Assembly (NCBI GenBank): GCA_965243185.1
Contig: OZ251531.1
Location: forward strand, 2,418,001 to 2,482,000
Reading direction: 5' to 3'
Source of the DNA: CBDBCU01 sp965243185
Lineage (GTDB): Bacteria; Chloroflexota; Dehalococcoidia; Lucifugimonadales; UBA3495
DNA length: 64,000 nt
The notes under the pieces are model-generated. The model worked only from the letters and a program-made list of their open reading frames with translations, was not told where the DNA came from and made no database searches. Positions 8,751 through 18,165 of this stretch are shown here, piece by piece; within the stretch, counting starts at the first letter, position 1, and each line of letters starts with the position of its first letter. Made by a program: the position numbers and the translations under genes.

Positions 8751-10799
8751 TTACTCCTCCTCAGCAGCAACGGCAACCACCCGTTCTACCCGGATATGCA
8801 CATCCCGCCGCGGGTCAAAACCCGCCACCGTCAGCGCAAAGTTGGCCGGGTCGTCGATGGTCAGCAGCAATTCGTTGCCGGCATTGCCGAGGCTGGGACT
8901 ACCGCCGGCTACGGCTACGGCCAAAGGCTGCGGCAAATCCGGAGACTCCGGGCCGTGCAACCGGAAATCCTGGGCTTGGTAGTGTTTCAAGGGGTTGCCG
9001 CGCGGCACCACATAGGCAACTTGCAGGCGGGCGGTCAGCGGCCCGGTTTCCTTGCCGCCGGCCGGTAATTTCACCCGGAAACCGCCGCTGTCTTGAGTGC
9101 TGACTTGCTCGACAGTAAAGTCGGGCGGATTAAGCGGCTTGGGCGGCGGTGGAGGTGGGTTAGGACCAGGACCAGGACCGGGGCAAGGCTTCGGGGGTGG
9201 CGGCGGCGGAATGTCCTCGCCCCATTTGCCATCCCAAAAGAAAATATCGGCCAAGGCATCCTTTTGCAGCCCCTCTTGAGGGGACTCGAGGATGCCCAAC
9301 AGCCGGGAGGGCGCGCTGCGGACGGCGTCAATGCGCCGGGGGGCCGCGACCCAGCGTTTAGCCACCCGATCCACATGGAGCCGCCAAGTGTTATGGGCCG
9401 GCGGCTCCGAATCTCGCAGCATCGCCGCCAGGCTTTCGGTCTCCCGTACTACCAGCAAGGCCCGGGCCCGGTAGCGTCCGATATAATCCATTCCCGGGAT
9501 GGACAGGGTGCCGCGCACATAGTAATCGTGGCCTTCGGGCAAGGTATCATCCCTTTGCAGATACAGGTCAAAACCGGTGCTCTCCGGCTCGGCGCCCTTG
9601 CGCTGCACATCCGTTTCCACCCGAAATGCCAGCAATTGCCCGGCCGCATAAGCGTCACGCCGCGCCACCAGTTCATCGTAGTGGACGTAGCCGGGATCAT
9701 TGCGCGGCGGTTGGCTCAGGTTGATACATTCCCCGGGGGGCAGGGTGTCGATTTCCCGACACATCCTGAATAGCTTTTGATAGCTCTGCGCGCTGTGCTC
9801 AGCGGTATCGCCCAGTTTCAGGTCAGTCAGATAACTGTCAACGGTGCTTTCGCTCAAGGTGGCGGGCGGCGCGCCATCGCCGCCGTCAACAATGACTTCC
9901 AGCTGCCCGGAGATGATGGGATAAAAATAGTTGCGGACTACCGAGGCCAGCAGACCCTCTTTATCCAGCTCATCCCCCGCGGCGCCGCTGCCGAACCGGG
10001 GAAAAGGAATGATGATGGACAAGCCGGAATTAGCCCGAAAGCGCAGGTCAAAATCGGCGATGCACTGCCGAATGAAAAGGGCGTGTTCCGGGTTGGACAT
10101 TTCCAGCGGCTGCTGAAAGCCATCCTCTCGGTGAACCGCAAAATAACCGTCCGGGGGATACCGTTGGCCGTCGATGGTGTGCTTGTTCAGCACCGCCATA
10201 CCCATCAGCAGCAGATCGTTATCGGTACTGCGGCGGGTTAAGGCAAGGCAAGTGGAGATATGGGAGGCGTCGGGGAAAACCCACTTGCCCAAGCCCCAGG
10301 AGCCGTTATCGGTAGCCCCTTTGCCGGAACGCCCGGTATTGCGGAAAAACCAGTAAAAATCGTTGCCTTGGGCCGGGTTATCCGGGGAATCGTCAAACTG
10401 CCGCCAATCTCCGTTCAACCCCCGCGTCCGGTCATCCTCGACCACAATGTAGGGAACGCCCCCGGATACCAAGCTGCCGCGTTCCAACCGGTCTTGGATG
10501 GCATTATCCAAGTCGTTCAACGTCCGCAAGTGCGGCGCCAGGCCGGCGAAGTATCCCGCCGCTTGGGATTCAGGCAAAGGATTAGCGATGCCGGCCAGGG
10601 AAAAGCGCACCCGCACCGGGCTGGCGGCCCCACTGCCCGGCGGCCGCTCCTTGCTGAGGGCGGCGTCCAGGGAGTTCTGAATTACCTCCCGCACTAGGCG
10701 GACATTGATGTTTTCCTCTTGAAAGAACTCCCGCTCAACGGACTCGTGGTTCTTTTCCGCCGGGGACATCTTGCGAAACTGCCATTTCACTTCGGGCAT
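8751..10799 (-). CDS. GHKL (Bergerat-fold) ATPase, MORC/HSP90-like, with proline-rich linker
   Basis: 682 residues from the ATG at 10799; a GTG three codons upstream is less likely because it would overlap the ribosome site AGGTGAGG. Bergerat motifs are present: N-box E38-x3-N42-x2-D45-A (VIQNSLDAA), a D-x-G-like motif II (DDRTRGLNG, about 122-130) and a Gly-rich lid (GSWGLGK, 167-172). The middle has strand-rich segments. A Pro/Gly-rich linker (PPPPPPKPCPGPGPGPN and repeats, about residues 535-560) leads to a beta-rich C-terminal domain. MORC-like GHKL ATPases occur in bacterial defence loci such as MZA; the Z1 and nuclease partners of those systems are absent here. Role inferred only. Confidence 0.78.
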   Translation of the reverse strand: MPEVKWQFRKMSPAEKNHESVEREFFQEENINVRLVREVIQNSLDAALSKERPPGSGAASPVRVRFSLAGIANPLPESQAAGYFAGLAPHLRTLNDLDNAIQDRLERGSLVSGGVPYIVVEDDRTRGLNGDWRQFDDSPDNPAQGNDFYWFFRNTGRSGKGATDNGSWGLGKWVFPDASHISTCLALTRRSTDNDLLLMGMAVLNKHTIDGQRYPPDGYFAVHREDGFQQPLEMSNPEHALFIRQCIADFDLRFRANSGLSIIIPFPRFGSGAAGDELDKEGLLASVVRNYFYPIISGQLEVIVDGGDGAPPATLSESTVDSYLTDLKLGDTAEHSAQSYQKLFRMCREIDTLPPGECINLSQPPRNDPGYVHYDELVARRDAYAAGQLLAFRVETDVQRKGAEPESTGFDLYLQRDDTLPEGHDYYVRGTLSIPGMDYIGRYRARALLVVRETESLAAMLRDSEPPAHNTWRLHVDRVAKRWVAAPRRIDAVRSAPSRLLGILESPQEGLQKDALADIFFWDGKWGEDIPPPPPPKPCPGPGPGPNPPPPPPKPLNPPDFTVEQVSTQDSGGFRVKLPAGGKETGPLTARLQVAYVVPRGNPLKHYQAQDFRLHGPESPDLPQPLAVAVAGGSPSLGNAGNELLLTIDDPANFALTVAGFDPRRDVHIRVERVVAVAAEEE

Positions 10800-10955
10800 T
10801 TCCCTCACCTGGCCGCAAAAGGGTTGGATTCCCTGCTACGCGCGCATACTAGCATTGCCCGCGCGCGGCGTCTATAGGCAACAGCAAATTCGCGGAAACT
10901 CTTAATTTTTTACCTTACTATCCCCCACTCGTTACAAACATTTTACATTTACGCC

Positions 10956-10985
10956 TTTCAACCCCTTGCGCGGCCGGTGTATAAT
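10956..10985 (+). promoter_or_regulatory. Candidate gltB promoter
   Basis: -35 TTTCAA, an 18-bp spacer, -10 TATAAT, about 100 bp upstream of gltB. The -35 is weak and the -10 is perfect. The 280-bp region is divergent between the GHKL operon and gltB. A partial repeat relic (CTATAGGCAACAGC) lies near 10871-10885. Confidence 0.5.
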
Positions 10986-11006
10986 CCCGGTTTCCAATTC
11001 CGGGAT
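10984..11006 (+). promoter_or_regulatory. Inverted repeat at the gltB transcription start region
   Basis: ATCCCGG, nine bases, CCGGGAT, starting inside the -10 element and covering the expected +1. An operator for a regulator of glutamate synthase or a 5' hairpin are both possible. Confidence 0.4.
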
Positions 11007-11082
11007 ATTGTGATATATTTAACAAACTTTCGGGCCGGGATGCCCGGAGGGTTCAGTCTTTAGTTACGGTGGGGTCTGGTCA

Positions 11083-14000
11083 ATGAACTCGTCCTTAAGG
11101 GAACTGGCCCGCTATGGCCTCTATTCCCCCCATCTGGAACACGACAGCTGCGGCGTGGGCGTCGTTGCCAATATCTATGGCGGCCAGTCCCACCAAATCA
11201 TCACCGAGTCCCTGCAAGTTCTGGTGAACCTGGGACATCGCGGCGCTTGCGGCTGCGACCCGGAAACCGGCGACGGCGCCGGCATCCTGCTCCAGATGCC
11301 CCATCAGTTCTTTCAACAGGAATGTCCGGCCTTGAGCATCGACCTGCCCGCGCCGGGCGGCTACGGCGTGGGGATGGTTTTCCTGCCGCCGGCCGCTGAT
11401 GCCCAAGCCCAATGCCGCGCCCTTATCGACCGCTCCATCGCCGCCGAAGGGCTGCAACTCCTGGGCTGGCGCGCCGTGCCGGTCAACCCGGATAAGTTGG
11501 GCCGGGACGCCCGCGCCGTCCAGCCGCACATCGGGCAGGTTTTTGTCGGCGGCCGCCCCGGACAGGAACCGGAACAGCTGGAGCGCAAGCTCTATACCCT
11601 CCGCAAGGTCATTGAAAGCGCGGTAAAGGAAATCGGCCTTTCCGAAGCCGATGCCGACTACTTCTACATTTGCAGCCTGTCCAACCGCACCCTGGTTTAT
11701 AAGGGGCTGCTGATGGCGCACCAGGTTGCCGGCTTTTACCAGGACTTGAATCACCCGGCCTTGGTCAGCGCCTTTGCCTTGGTGCATTCCCGGTTCAGCA
11801 CCAACACCCTCGGCCACTGGAAACTGGCTCATCCCTACCGCTTTCTGGCGCACAACGGGGAAATTAACACCCTGCGCGGCAATACCAACTGGATGCACGC
11901 CCGGGAAGCTCAATTCGCGTCGCCGCTTTTCGGAGAGGACATCAAAAAAATCCCCCCGGTGATGACCCCGGGGGCCAGTGACACCGCCGGCTTTGACAAC
12001 GCCCTCGAACTGCTGACGATGACCGGCCGTAGCCTCGACCACTCGATGCTGATGATGATTCCCGAAGCTTGGGAACAGCACGAAGCGATGCCCCAGGAGA
12101 AAAAAGACTTTTACGAATACCACTCCGGCTTGATGGAGCCGTGGGACGGCCCGGCAATGATTGTCGCCGCCACTGACCGCCATATCTGCGCCGTCCTCGA
12201 CCGCAACGGCTTGCGTCCCTTCCGCTACACCATCACCAAAGACGGCAAACTGGTGATGGCATCCGAAACCGGCGTGCTGGACATTCCCCCGGCGCAAATC
12301 AAGCAGCGCGGCCGCCTCCAGCCCGGGCGGATGTTTCTGGTCAGCCTCGAGGAAGGCCGCATCATTGGCGATAGCGAACTCAAGGAAAACCTTTCCCGCC
12401 GCCAGCCCTACGGCCAGTGGCTGCGGGAAAACAAGGTTGCCTTAGCCGACTTGCCGGCCGCCCCGGCCGCCGCCCGGCCCGACCCGGCCCAGTTGACCCG
12501 GCAGCAGCGCGTCTTTGGCTACACCCTCGAGGAACTGCGGATGCTCACTACTCCGATGGCGGTCAGCGGCTATGAGGCGGTAGGCTCGATGGGCAATGAC
12601 GCCCCCTTGGCGGTGTTGTCCGAACAGAATCAACTGCTGTTCAACTACTTTAAGCAGTTGTTCGCCCAAGTAACTAACCCGCCCCTCGATGCCATCCGCG
12701 AGGAACTGGTTACTTCCCTCGAAGCCTTTATCGGCTGCGAGCGCAATCTCTTTGCCGAAACTCCCGAACACTGCCGCCAGTTGAGACTCCATTCCCCCCT
12801 GCTGACCAGCGCGGAACTGGAGCAAATCCGCCGGCTGGATCAGAACGGCATCCGCGCCGTTACCCTGCCGGCTCTCTTTAACGCCCCGGCTGAGGGTGAC
12901 GGGGATGGCGACAGTTCCCTGAAAGCGGCTCTGGATGAACTGTGCGCCCGGGCATCCCAAGCCATTGCCGATGGCTACTCCATCATCATCCTTTCTGACC
13001 GGGGCATTACTGCCGACCAAGCCCCCATTCCCAGCCTGCTGGCTACCGCCGCCGTCCATCATCATCTGATCAGGGAAGGCAGCCGCACTAAAGTGGGCTT
13101 GGTCGTGGAATCCGGCGAACCCCGGGAAGTTCACCACTTCTGCCTGCTCTTGGGCTACGGGGCCGGCGCGGTCAACCCCTACCTGGCATTGGACACCGTG
13201 CAGGATTTGGCGGAACGCGGCGAGCTGAACGGCACTAATCCCGACTACGCCGTCAAAAATTACATCAAAGCCAACGAAAAGGGTTTGCTTAAGGTTATGT
13301 CCAAAATGGGCATCTCCACGGTGCAAAGCTACCGCGGCGCTCAGATTTTCGAGGCCGTGGGCTTGAACCAGGATTTGATTGACCAGTACTTTACCTGGAC
13401 GCCCTCCCGGGTGGCCGGCATCGGCTTGACGGCCGTTGCCGCCGAGCAGTTGCAGCGGCATCGTTTCGCCTTTCCCCCGCAGCCCATAGCCGCTGAGTTG
13501 GATTTGGCCCCCGGCGGCGCTTACCAGTGGCGGCGGCACGGCGAAGTCCACCAGTGGAACCCGGACACTATCGCCAAGCTCCAGTACGCTACCCGCGCCA
13601 ACAGTTGGGCGTCCTATCAGCAGTTCAGCCAGGCGGTCAACGACCAGAGCCGGGAGTTGGCTACCCTGCGCGGCTTGCTTAAATTCAGGACGGAGCGCCC
13701 GCCGGTTCCCATTGACGAAGTGGAGCCGGCCCGGGAAATTGTCAAACGCTTTGCTACCGGCGCGGCGTCCTTCGGCTCCATCAGCAAGGAAGCCCACGAA
13801 ACGATGGCTATCGCGATGAACCGCATCGGGGCGCGCAGCAACACCGGCGAAGGCGGCGAGGATTACCACCGCTATACCCGGGATGACAACGGCGATTCCC
13901 GCAACAGCGCCATCAAGCAGGTCGCTTCCGGCCGCTTCGGCGTTACTCCCAACTACCTGATTAACGCCACCGACCTGCAAATCAAAATGGCGCAAGGTTC

Positions 14001-15660
14001 CAAGCCCGGCGAAGGCGGCCAGTTGCCCGGCCACAAGGTCGATGAAATTATCGGCTGGGTGCGGCATACTACCCCCGGCGTCGAGCTGATCTCGCCGCCG
14101 CCGCATCATGACATCTATTCCATCGAGGATTTGGCTCAGCTCATCCACGACCTGAAAAACATCAACCCGGCGGCCCGGATCCATGTCAAACTGGTGGCGG
14201 AAGTGGGCGTTGGCACGATCGCCGCCGGCGTCTCCAAGGGCCACGGCGATGTGGTGCTGATTAGCGGCCACGATGGCGGCACCGGCGCCTCTCCCGAATC
14301 CTCGATCAAGCACGCCGGCTTGCCTTGGGAGTTGGGATTGGCGGAAACCCAGCAGGTGCTGGTCGCCAATGACCTCCGCAGCCGTATCGTAGTGCAGACC
14401 GACGGCCAGTTGAAAACCGGCCGGGACGCCGCCATTGCCTTCCTGTTGGGCGCGGATGAAATCGGCTTTGCCACTGCGCCCCTGATTGTCAGCGGCTGCA
14501 TTATGCTGCGGAAGTGCCACCTCAACACCTGCTCCGTGGGCATTGCTACCCAAGACCCGGAGCTGCGGCAGCGCTTTGCCGGCAAGCCGGAATATGTCAT
14601 CAACTACTTCTTTTTTGTGGCTGAGGAACTGCGGGAAATTATGGCGCAGTTGGGCTTTCGCACCGTTCAGGAAATGATTGGCCGGGTCGAAGTCCTCGAC
14701 GCCGACACCGCCGTTGAGCAGTGGAAAGCCCGCGGCTTGGACTTTTCCAAACTGCTCTACCGCCAGCCCCAAGCCGACTCGGTAGTTATCCACCACTGCC
14801 AGGAACAGGATCACGGCTTGGCTAACGCCCTCGACCATCAGTTGATTGCCGCCGCCGCCCCGGCTCTGGAACAGCGGCAGCCGGTCAAAATCCATCACCC
14901 CATCCGCAACTCCAACCGCACCGTCGGCGCGATGCTCAGCGGCAAAATCGCCCAAAAGTACGGCGAGGAAGGCTTGCCCCCGGAAACGGTTAAAATCAAC
15001 CTCTCCGGTTCCGCCGGTCAGAGTTTCGGCGCATTCCTGGCCAAGGGCATTGACCTGCGGCTCGAAGGCGACACTAACGACTATATGGGCAAAGGGATGA
15101 ACGGCGGCCGTATCGTCGTCCGCCCCCCGGCTGATGCCGATTTTGTCCCGGAGGAAAACATCATCATCGGCAATGTGGCTCTCTACGGGGCGACCGGCGG
15201 CCAGGCTTTCATCCGCGGCCTGGGCGGGGAACGGTTCTGCGTCCGCAACAGCGGCGTCCACGCCGTCATCGAGGGCATTGGCGACCACGGCTGCGAATAC
15301 ATGACCGGCGGCGTTGCCGTCATCCTCGGCCCCACCGGGCGCAACTTCGCCGCCGGGATGAGCGGCGGCATCGCCTTTGTCTATGACCCGGAGGGCGATT
15401 TTGTCAACCGCTTTAACGCTGGCTTGGCTGACCTCGAGAACCTGTCCGACCCGGCGGATGTTGCTATCCTGCGCGGGTTGATTGAACAGCATCAGCAATA
15501 CACCGGCAGCGAACCGGCCGGCAAAATCCTCGCCGACTGGCCGGCCGCGCAAAGCCGGTTCCGCAAGGTTATGCCCCGGGACTATCGCCGGGTGCTGCAA
15601 GCCCGTCAGCAAGCCCAACACGCCAACGCGAAAGAGATGGAAGTAGCGCACAATGGGTAA
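11083..15660 (+). CDS. gltB: Glutamate synthase large (alpha) subunit
   Basis: 1525 residues, the normal length. The glutaminase (class II amidotransferase) domain starts at HDSCGVG. Its nucleophile Cys (C23) is normally exposed by removal of a propeptide, which would be 22 residues here. The central domain and FMN-binding synthase domain follow (GEGGEDYHRY, GTGASPESSIKHAG). The [3Fe-4S] cluster Cys are C1139, C1145 and C1150 (CIMLRKCHLNTC). The C-terminal beta-helix ends with repeated GxxGG segments. Together with GltD it converts 2-oxoglutarate and glutamine to two glutamates. The ATG at 11083 has a GGTGGGG upstream. The stop overlaps gltD by 8 bp, so the genes form an operon. Confidence 0.97.
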   Translation: MNSSLRELARYGLYSPHLEHDSCGVGVVANIYGGQSHQIITESLQVLVNLGHRGACGCDPETGDGAGILLQMPHQFFQQECPALSIDLPAPGGYGVGMVFLPPAADAQAQCRALIDRSIAAEGLQLLGWRAVPVNPDKLGRDARAVQPHIGQVFVGGRPGQEPEQLERKLYTLRKVIESAVKEIGLSEADADYFYICSLSNRTLVYKGLLMAHQVAGFYQDLNHPALVSAFALVHSRFSTNTLGHWKLAHPYRFLAHNGEINTLRGNTNWMHAREAQFASPLFGEDIKKIPPVMTPGASDTAGFDNALELLTMTGRSLDHSMLMMIPEAWEQHEAMPQEKKDFYEYHSGLMEPWDGPAMIVAATDRHICAVLDRNGLRPFRYTITKDGKLVMASETGVLDIPPAQIKQRGRLQPGRMFLVSLEEGRIIGDSELKENLSRRQPYGQWLRENKVALADLPAAPAAARPDPAQLTRQQRVFGYTLEELRMLTTPMAVSGYEAVGSMGNDAPLAVLSEQNQLLFNYFKQLFAQVTNPPLDAIREELVTSLEAFIGCERNLFAETPEHCRQLRLHSPLLTSAELEQIRRLDQNGIRAVTLPALFNAPAEGDGDGDSSLKAALDELCARASQAIADGYSIIILSDRGITADQAPIPSLLATAAVHHHLIREGSRTKVGLVVESGEPREVHHFCLLLGYGAGAVNPYLALDTVQDLAERGELNGTNPDYAVKNYIKANEKGLLKVMSKMGISTVQSYRGAQIFEAVGLNQDLIDQYFTWTPSRVAGIGLTAVAAEQLQRHRFAFPPQPIAAELDLAPGGAYQWRRHGEVHQWNPDTIAKLQYATRANSWASYQQFSQAVNDQSRELATLRGLLKFRTERPPVPIDEVEPAREIVKRFATGAASFGSISKEAHETMAIAMNRIGARSNTGEGGEDYHRYTRDDNGDSRNSAIKQVASGRFGVTPNYLINATDLQIKMAQGSKPGEGGQLPGHKVDEIIGWVRHTTPGVELISPPPHHDIYSIEDLAQLIHDLKNINPAARIHVKLVAEVGVGTIAAGVSKGHGDVVLISGHDGGTGASPESSIKHAGLPWELGLAETQQVLVANDLRSRIVVQTDGQLKTGRDAAIAFLLGADEIGFATAPLIVSGCIMLRKCHLNTCSVGIATQDPELRQRFAGKPEYVINYFFFVAEELREIMAQLGFRTVQEMIGRVEVLDADTAVEQWKARGLDFSKLLYRQPQADSVVIHHCQEQDHGLANALDHQLIAAAAPALEQRQPVKIHHPIRNSNRTVGAMLSGKIAQKYGEEGLPPETVKINLSGSAGQSFGAFLAKGIDLRLEGDTNDYMGKGMNGGRIVVRPPADADFVPEENIIIGNVALYGATGGQAFIRGLGGERFCVRNSGVHAVIEGIGDHGCEYMTGGVAVILGPTGRNFAAGMSGGIAFVYDPEGDFVNRFNAGLADLENLSDPADVAILRGLIEQHQQYTGSEPAGKILADWPAAQSRFRKVMPRDYRRVLQARQQAQHANAKEMEVAHNG

Positions 15661-17110
15661 GCCCACCGGATTTATGGAATCGGGACGGCAGCCGCCGGAG
15701 CGCCGCCCGGTAACGGAAAGAAAGCAGGACTACCGGGAACTCTACCGGGACTGGCCCGAAAAAGCCGCCCGGGAGCAGGGCGCCCGCTGTATGGACTGCG
15801 CCGTCCCCTTCTGCCACATGGGTTGTCCCTTGGGCAATGTCATCCCGGAGTTCAACCACTATGTCTATCAGGGGGAATGGCGCAAGGCGTTGGAAGTGCT
15901 GCACAGCACCAACAACTTCCCGGAGTTCACCGGCCGCATCTGCCCGGCCCCCTGCGAAGCCTCCTGCGTCCTCAGCATCAACAGCGACCCGGTTACCATC
16001 GAATACATCGAAAAGGAAATCTCCGACCGGGGCTATCGGGAAGGCTGGATTGTCCCGCAGCCGCCGGCCCACCGCACCGGTAAAAAAGTGGCGGTAGTCG
16101 GTTCCGGCCCGGCCGGGCTAGCCGCCGCCCAGCAGCTGAACCGGGCCGGCCATTGGGTAACCGTTCTGGAACGGGCCGACTATATCGGCGGCCTGCTGAT
16201 GTTGGGCATTCCCGATTTCAAGCTGGAAAAATCGGTAGTCCGCCGCCGCCTCGACCTGATGACCGCCGAGGGCGTCCAGTTCCGCGCCGGCGTCAATGTC
16301 GGCGTCAACTATCCGACCGCCCAACTGCTGACCGACTTTGACGCCGTATGCCTTACCGGCGGCGCCACCCAAGCCCGGGATTTGCCGGTGCCGGGCCGGG
16401 AACTCGATGGCATCCACTTGGCAATGGACTACCTGCCGCAGCAGAACAAACTCTTGGCTGGCGAAACCCTCGACCCGGCGGAACAGATTACCGCCGAGGG
16501 CAAGCGGGTGGTCATACTGGGCGGCGGCGACACCGGCGCCGACTGCCTCGGCACCGCCCATCGTCAGGGCGCGGAAGTGGTCTATCAGTTCGAGCTGCTC
16601 CCGGAACCCCCGGAACAGCGGCGGCCCGATAATCCCTGGCCGCAGTGGCCGGCCATCTTGCGCTCCTCGCCGGCCCACGAGGAGGGCGGCATCCGCGACT
16701 ACAACATCCTGACCAAATCCTTCTCCGGCCGCGACGGGCAAGTGGAAAAACTCCACGCAGTCCGGGTGGAATGGACTACCGGCGAAAATGGCCGCCCCAC
16801 GATGGCCGAAATCCCCGGCAGCGAGATGGAAGTAGAGACCGACTTGGTGCTGCTGGCCATGGGTTTCCTGCACCCGGAGCACGCCGGGATGCTTACCGAC
16901 TTGGGCGTGGTTCTTGACGCCCGCGGCAATGTGCAGACCGACGCTAACAAAATGACCAGCATTCCCGGCATCTTTGCCGGCGGCGATATGTCCCGCGGCC
17001 AATCCCTGGTTGTCTGGGCCATCGCCGAAGGTCGGGAAGTAGCCCGCGGCGTCGACGCCTATCTTACCGGCCAAAGCAGCAGCTTGCCCCGGTCAATGCC
17101 GGCCGGATAA
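15653..17110 (+). CDS. gltD: Glutamate synthase small (beta) subunit
   Basis: 485 residues. Two N-terminal Cys clusters (CMDCAVPFCHMGC and CPAPCEASC) ligate [4Fe-4S] centres. The FAD-binding GSGPAGLAAAQQL (around residue 150) and the NAD(P)-binding GGGDTGADCLG follow, and the C-terminal GIFAGGDMSRGQS is the second FAD contact. It passes electrons from NAD(P)H to GltB. Its start overlaps the gltB stop by 8 bp. A strong intrinsic terminator follows 40 bp after the stop. Confidence 0.97.
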   Translation: MGKPTGFMESGRQPPERRPVTERKQDYRELYRDWPEKAAREQGARCMDCAVPFCHMGCPLGNVIPEFNHYVYQGEWRKALEVLHSTNNFPEFTGRICPAPCEASCVLSINSDPVTIEYIEKEISDRGYREGWIVPQPPAHRTGKKVAVVGSGPAGLAAAQQLNRAGHWVTVLERADYIGGLLMLGIPDFKLEKSVVRRRLDLMTAEGVQFRAGVNVGVNYPTAQLLTDFDAVCLTGGATQARDLPVPGRELDGIHLAMDYLPQQNKLLAGETLDPAEQITAEGKRVVILGGGDTGADCLGTAHRQGAEVVYQFELLPEPPEQRRPDNPWPQWPAILRSSPAHEEGGIRDYNILTKSFSGRDGQVEKLHAVRVEWTTGENGRPTMAEIPGSEMEVETDLVLLAMGFLHPEHAGMLTDLGVVLDARGNVQTDANKMTSIPGIFAGGDMSRGQSLVVWAIAEGREVARGVDAYLTGQSSSLPRSMPAG

Positions 17111-17150
17111 ATGAGGAACCGGCATCCGCAATTACCGGCTGCCGGAAAGT

Positions 17151-17180
17151 AAAGGGCGGGTAGAAAACCCGCCCCTTTTT
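17151..17180 (+). terminator. Intrinsic terminator of gltBD
   Basis: AAAGGGCGGG, a short A-rich loop, then CCCGCCCCTTTTT: a 7-bp GC stem extended by A/T pairs and a T-run. Its other side faces the hicA 3' end (17192), so it may also stop minus-strand transcripts. Confidence 0.85.
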
Positions 17181-17191
17181 CGATATATGGT

Positions 17192-17392
17192 CTAGCTGTC
17201 AGGATTGCCAACCGGCGGTACGGCAAGTTGCTGGCAGATGCGTCGGGCCGTGTATAAGTTGATTTCCCGGTGCCGTGGAATGGAAGTGCGGCGGCGGATG
17301 GCGGGGTTTTCCCAAATGCTATGCTCACCGCCCTCCCGCACTAACCGGCAACCGTGCCGCCGCAAATGCCGTAGCAACTCGCGCCGCTGCAT
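17192..17392 (-). CDS. hicA: HicA-family toxin (second module)
   Basis: 66 residues starting with the ATG at 17392. The HicA fold shows RRELLRHLRRHG, then the catalytic His in GGEHSIWENP (H24), then TSIPRHREINLYTARRICQQL, the terminal helix of the family. The ATG overlaps the hicB stop by one base (TAATG), so the two are translationally coupled in the reversed hicB-hicA order. It would degrade mRNA when free of HicB. Active-site His intact. Confidence 0.88.
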   Translation of the reverse strand: MQRRELLRHLRRHGCRLVREGGEHSIWENPAIRRRTSIPRHREINLYTARRICQQLAVPPVGNPDS

Positions 17393-17673
17393 TAAGCGGC
17401 ATCCTCGACCACCACTGCCACCCGGGACGCCGCTTGTATCAGCAAATAAATCGGCTCCTCCCAATCGGCCTCCGGGTCGGTAATGGCGGCGTCCGGCCGG
17501 GGCAGCGGCTCCCCGGCCAGTAGGCAGGTTTCCGCCAGATCGACCAACGCGCTCGACAACATCCGCCGCGCCTGTTCCACATCGGCGGCCCATGTGATAA
17601 CTCCCGGAAAGTCCAGCACTTCGGCGTGAACCCCATCCTCCAGACCCTTGAACATCGCCTTGTAAGTCAGCAT
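17392..17673 (-). CDS. hicB: HicB-family antitoxin (second module)
   Basis: 93 residues from the ATG at 17673; in-frame upstream starts give a low-complexity Gly/Ile-rich leader and are rejected. The HicB core is LEDGVHAEVLDFPGVITWA, then ARRMLSSALVDLAETCLLAGEPLP. There is no C-terminal DNA-binding domain, unlike the longer HicB at 4303. It overlaps hicA by one base. Confidence 0.85.
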   Translation of the reverse strand: MLTYKAMFKGLEDGVHAEVLDFPGVITWAADVEQARRMLSSALVDLAETCLLAGEPLPRPDAAITDPEADWEEPIYLLIQAASRVAVVVEDAA

Positions 17674-17693
17674 AACCGCCCCTGCTTTACCGA

Positions 17694-18125
17694 CTAACCC
17701 GCAAGCACCCGCCGCACCAATTCCCCAACCTCCGGGGATACCGGATATTCCGCCAATCCATCCAATCCAACCCACGCAAAACTGGCGTGTTCCGACAGGG
17801 TAACTACCGGCGTCTCTTGCACCGTAACTGCAAAATTAAACTGCCGGGTCCACCGCCCGCCCCGGGACTGATAGTCAAAGCAGCTCAAATAGCGGTCTAT
17901 CCCGATAAGGGTAAAGCCGGTTTCCTCAGCCACTTCCCGCCGCAGGGCGGCGTCCAGCGTCTCCCCGGTTTCCACTACGCCGCTGGGCAGCTCAAACATC
18001 CCGCCTAAATAGTCATCCCGGCGGCGCTCGAGCAGTAGCGCATTATCGCCATCCCGGATAACTGCGGCAACTACTATCCGCTCAATCCCTTGGGCGGCCG
18101 CATCTTGCAAAAGTTCTGACCGCAT
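17694..18125 (-). CDS. Nudix hydrolase
   Basis: 143 residues from the ATG at 18125. Longer in-frame starts would run into the pyruvate kinase gene. The Nudix box is GVVETGETLDAALRREVAEE plus TGF (G-x5-E-x7-RE-x2-EE-x-G), which binds Mg2+ for hydrolysis of a nucleoside diphosphate linked to another group. Substrate cannot be told from sequence. It follows pyk by 40 bp on the same strand. Confidence 0.88.
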   Translation of the reverse strand: MRSELLQDAAAQGIERIVVAAVIRDGDNALLLERRRDDYLGGMFELPSGVVETGETLDAALRREVAEETGFTLIGIDRYLSCFDYQSRGGRWTRQFNFAVTVQETPVVTLSEHASFAWVGLDGLAEYPVSPEVGELVRRVLAG

Positions 18126-18165
18126 TTCCGAGTTCAGCGGCACACCGGTTCGCCCCCTTGCCGGC

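Noticed and set aside
11095..12297. Long open frame opposite to gltB
   Set aside because: It is one of several long antisense frames caused by high GC content; gltB is certain on the other strand.
12442..15666. 1074-codon antisense frame covering gltB
   Set aside because: Low-complexity Gly/Ala/Arg composition and no family features; a shadow of gltB.
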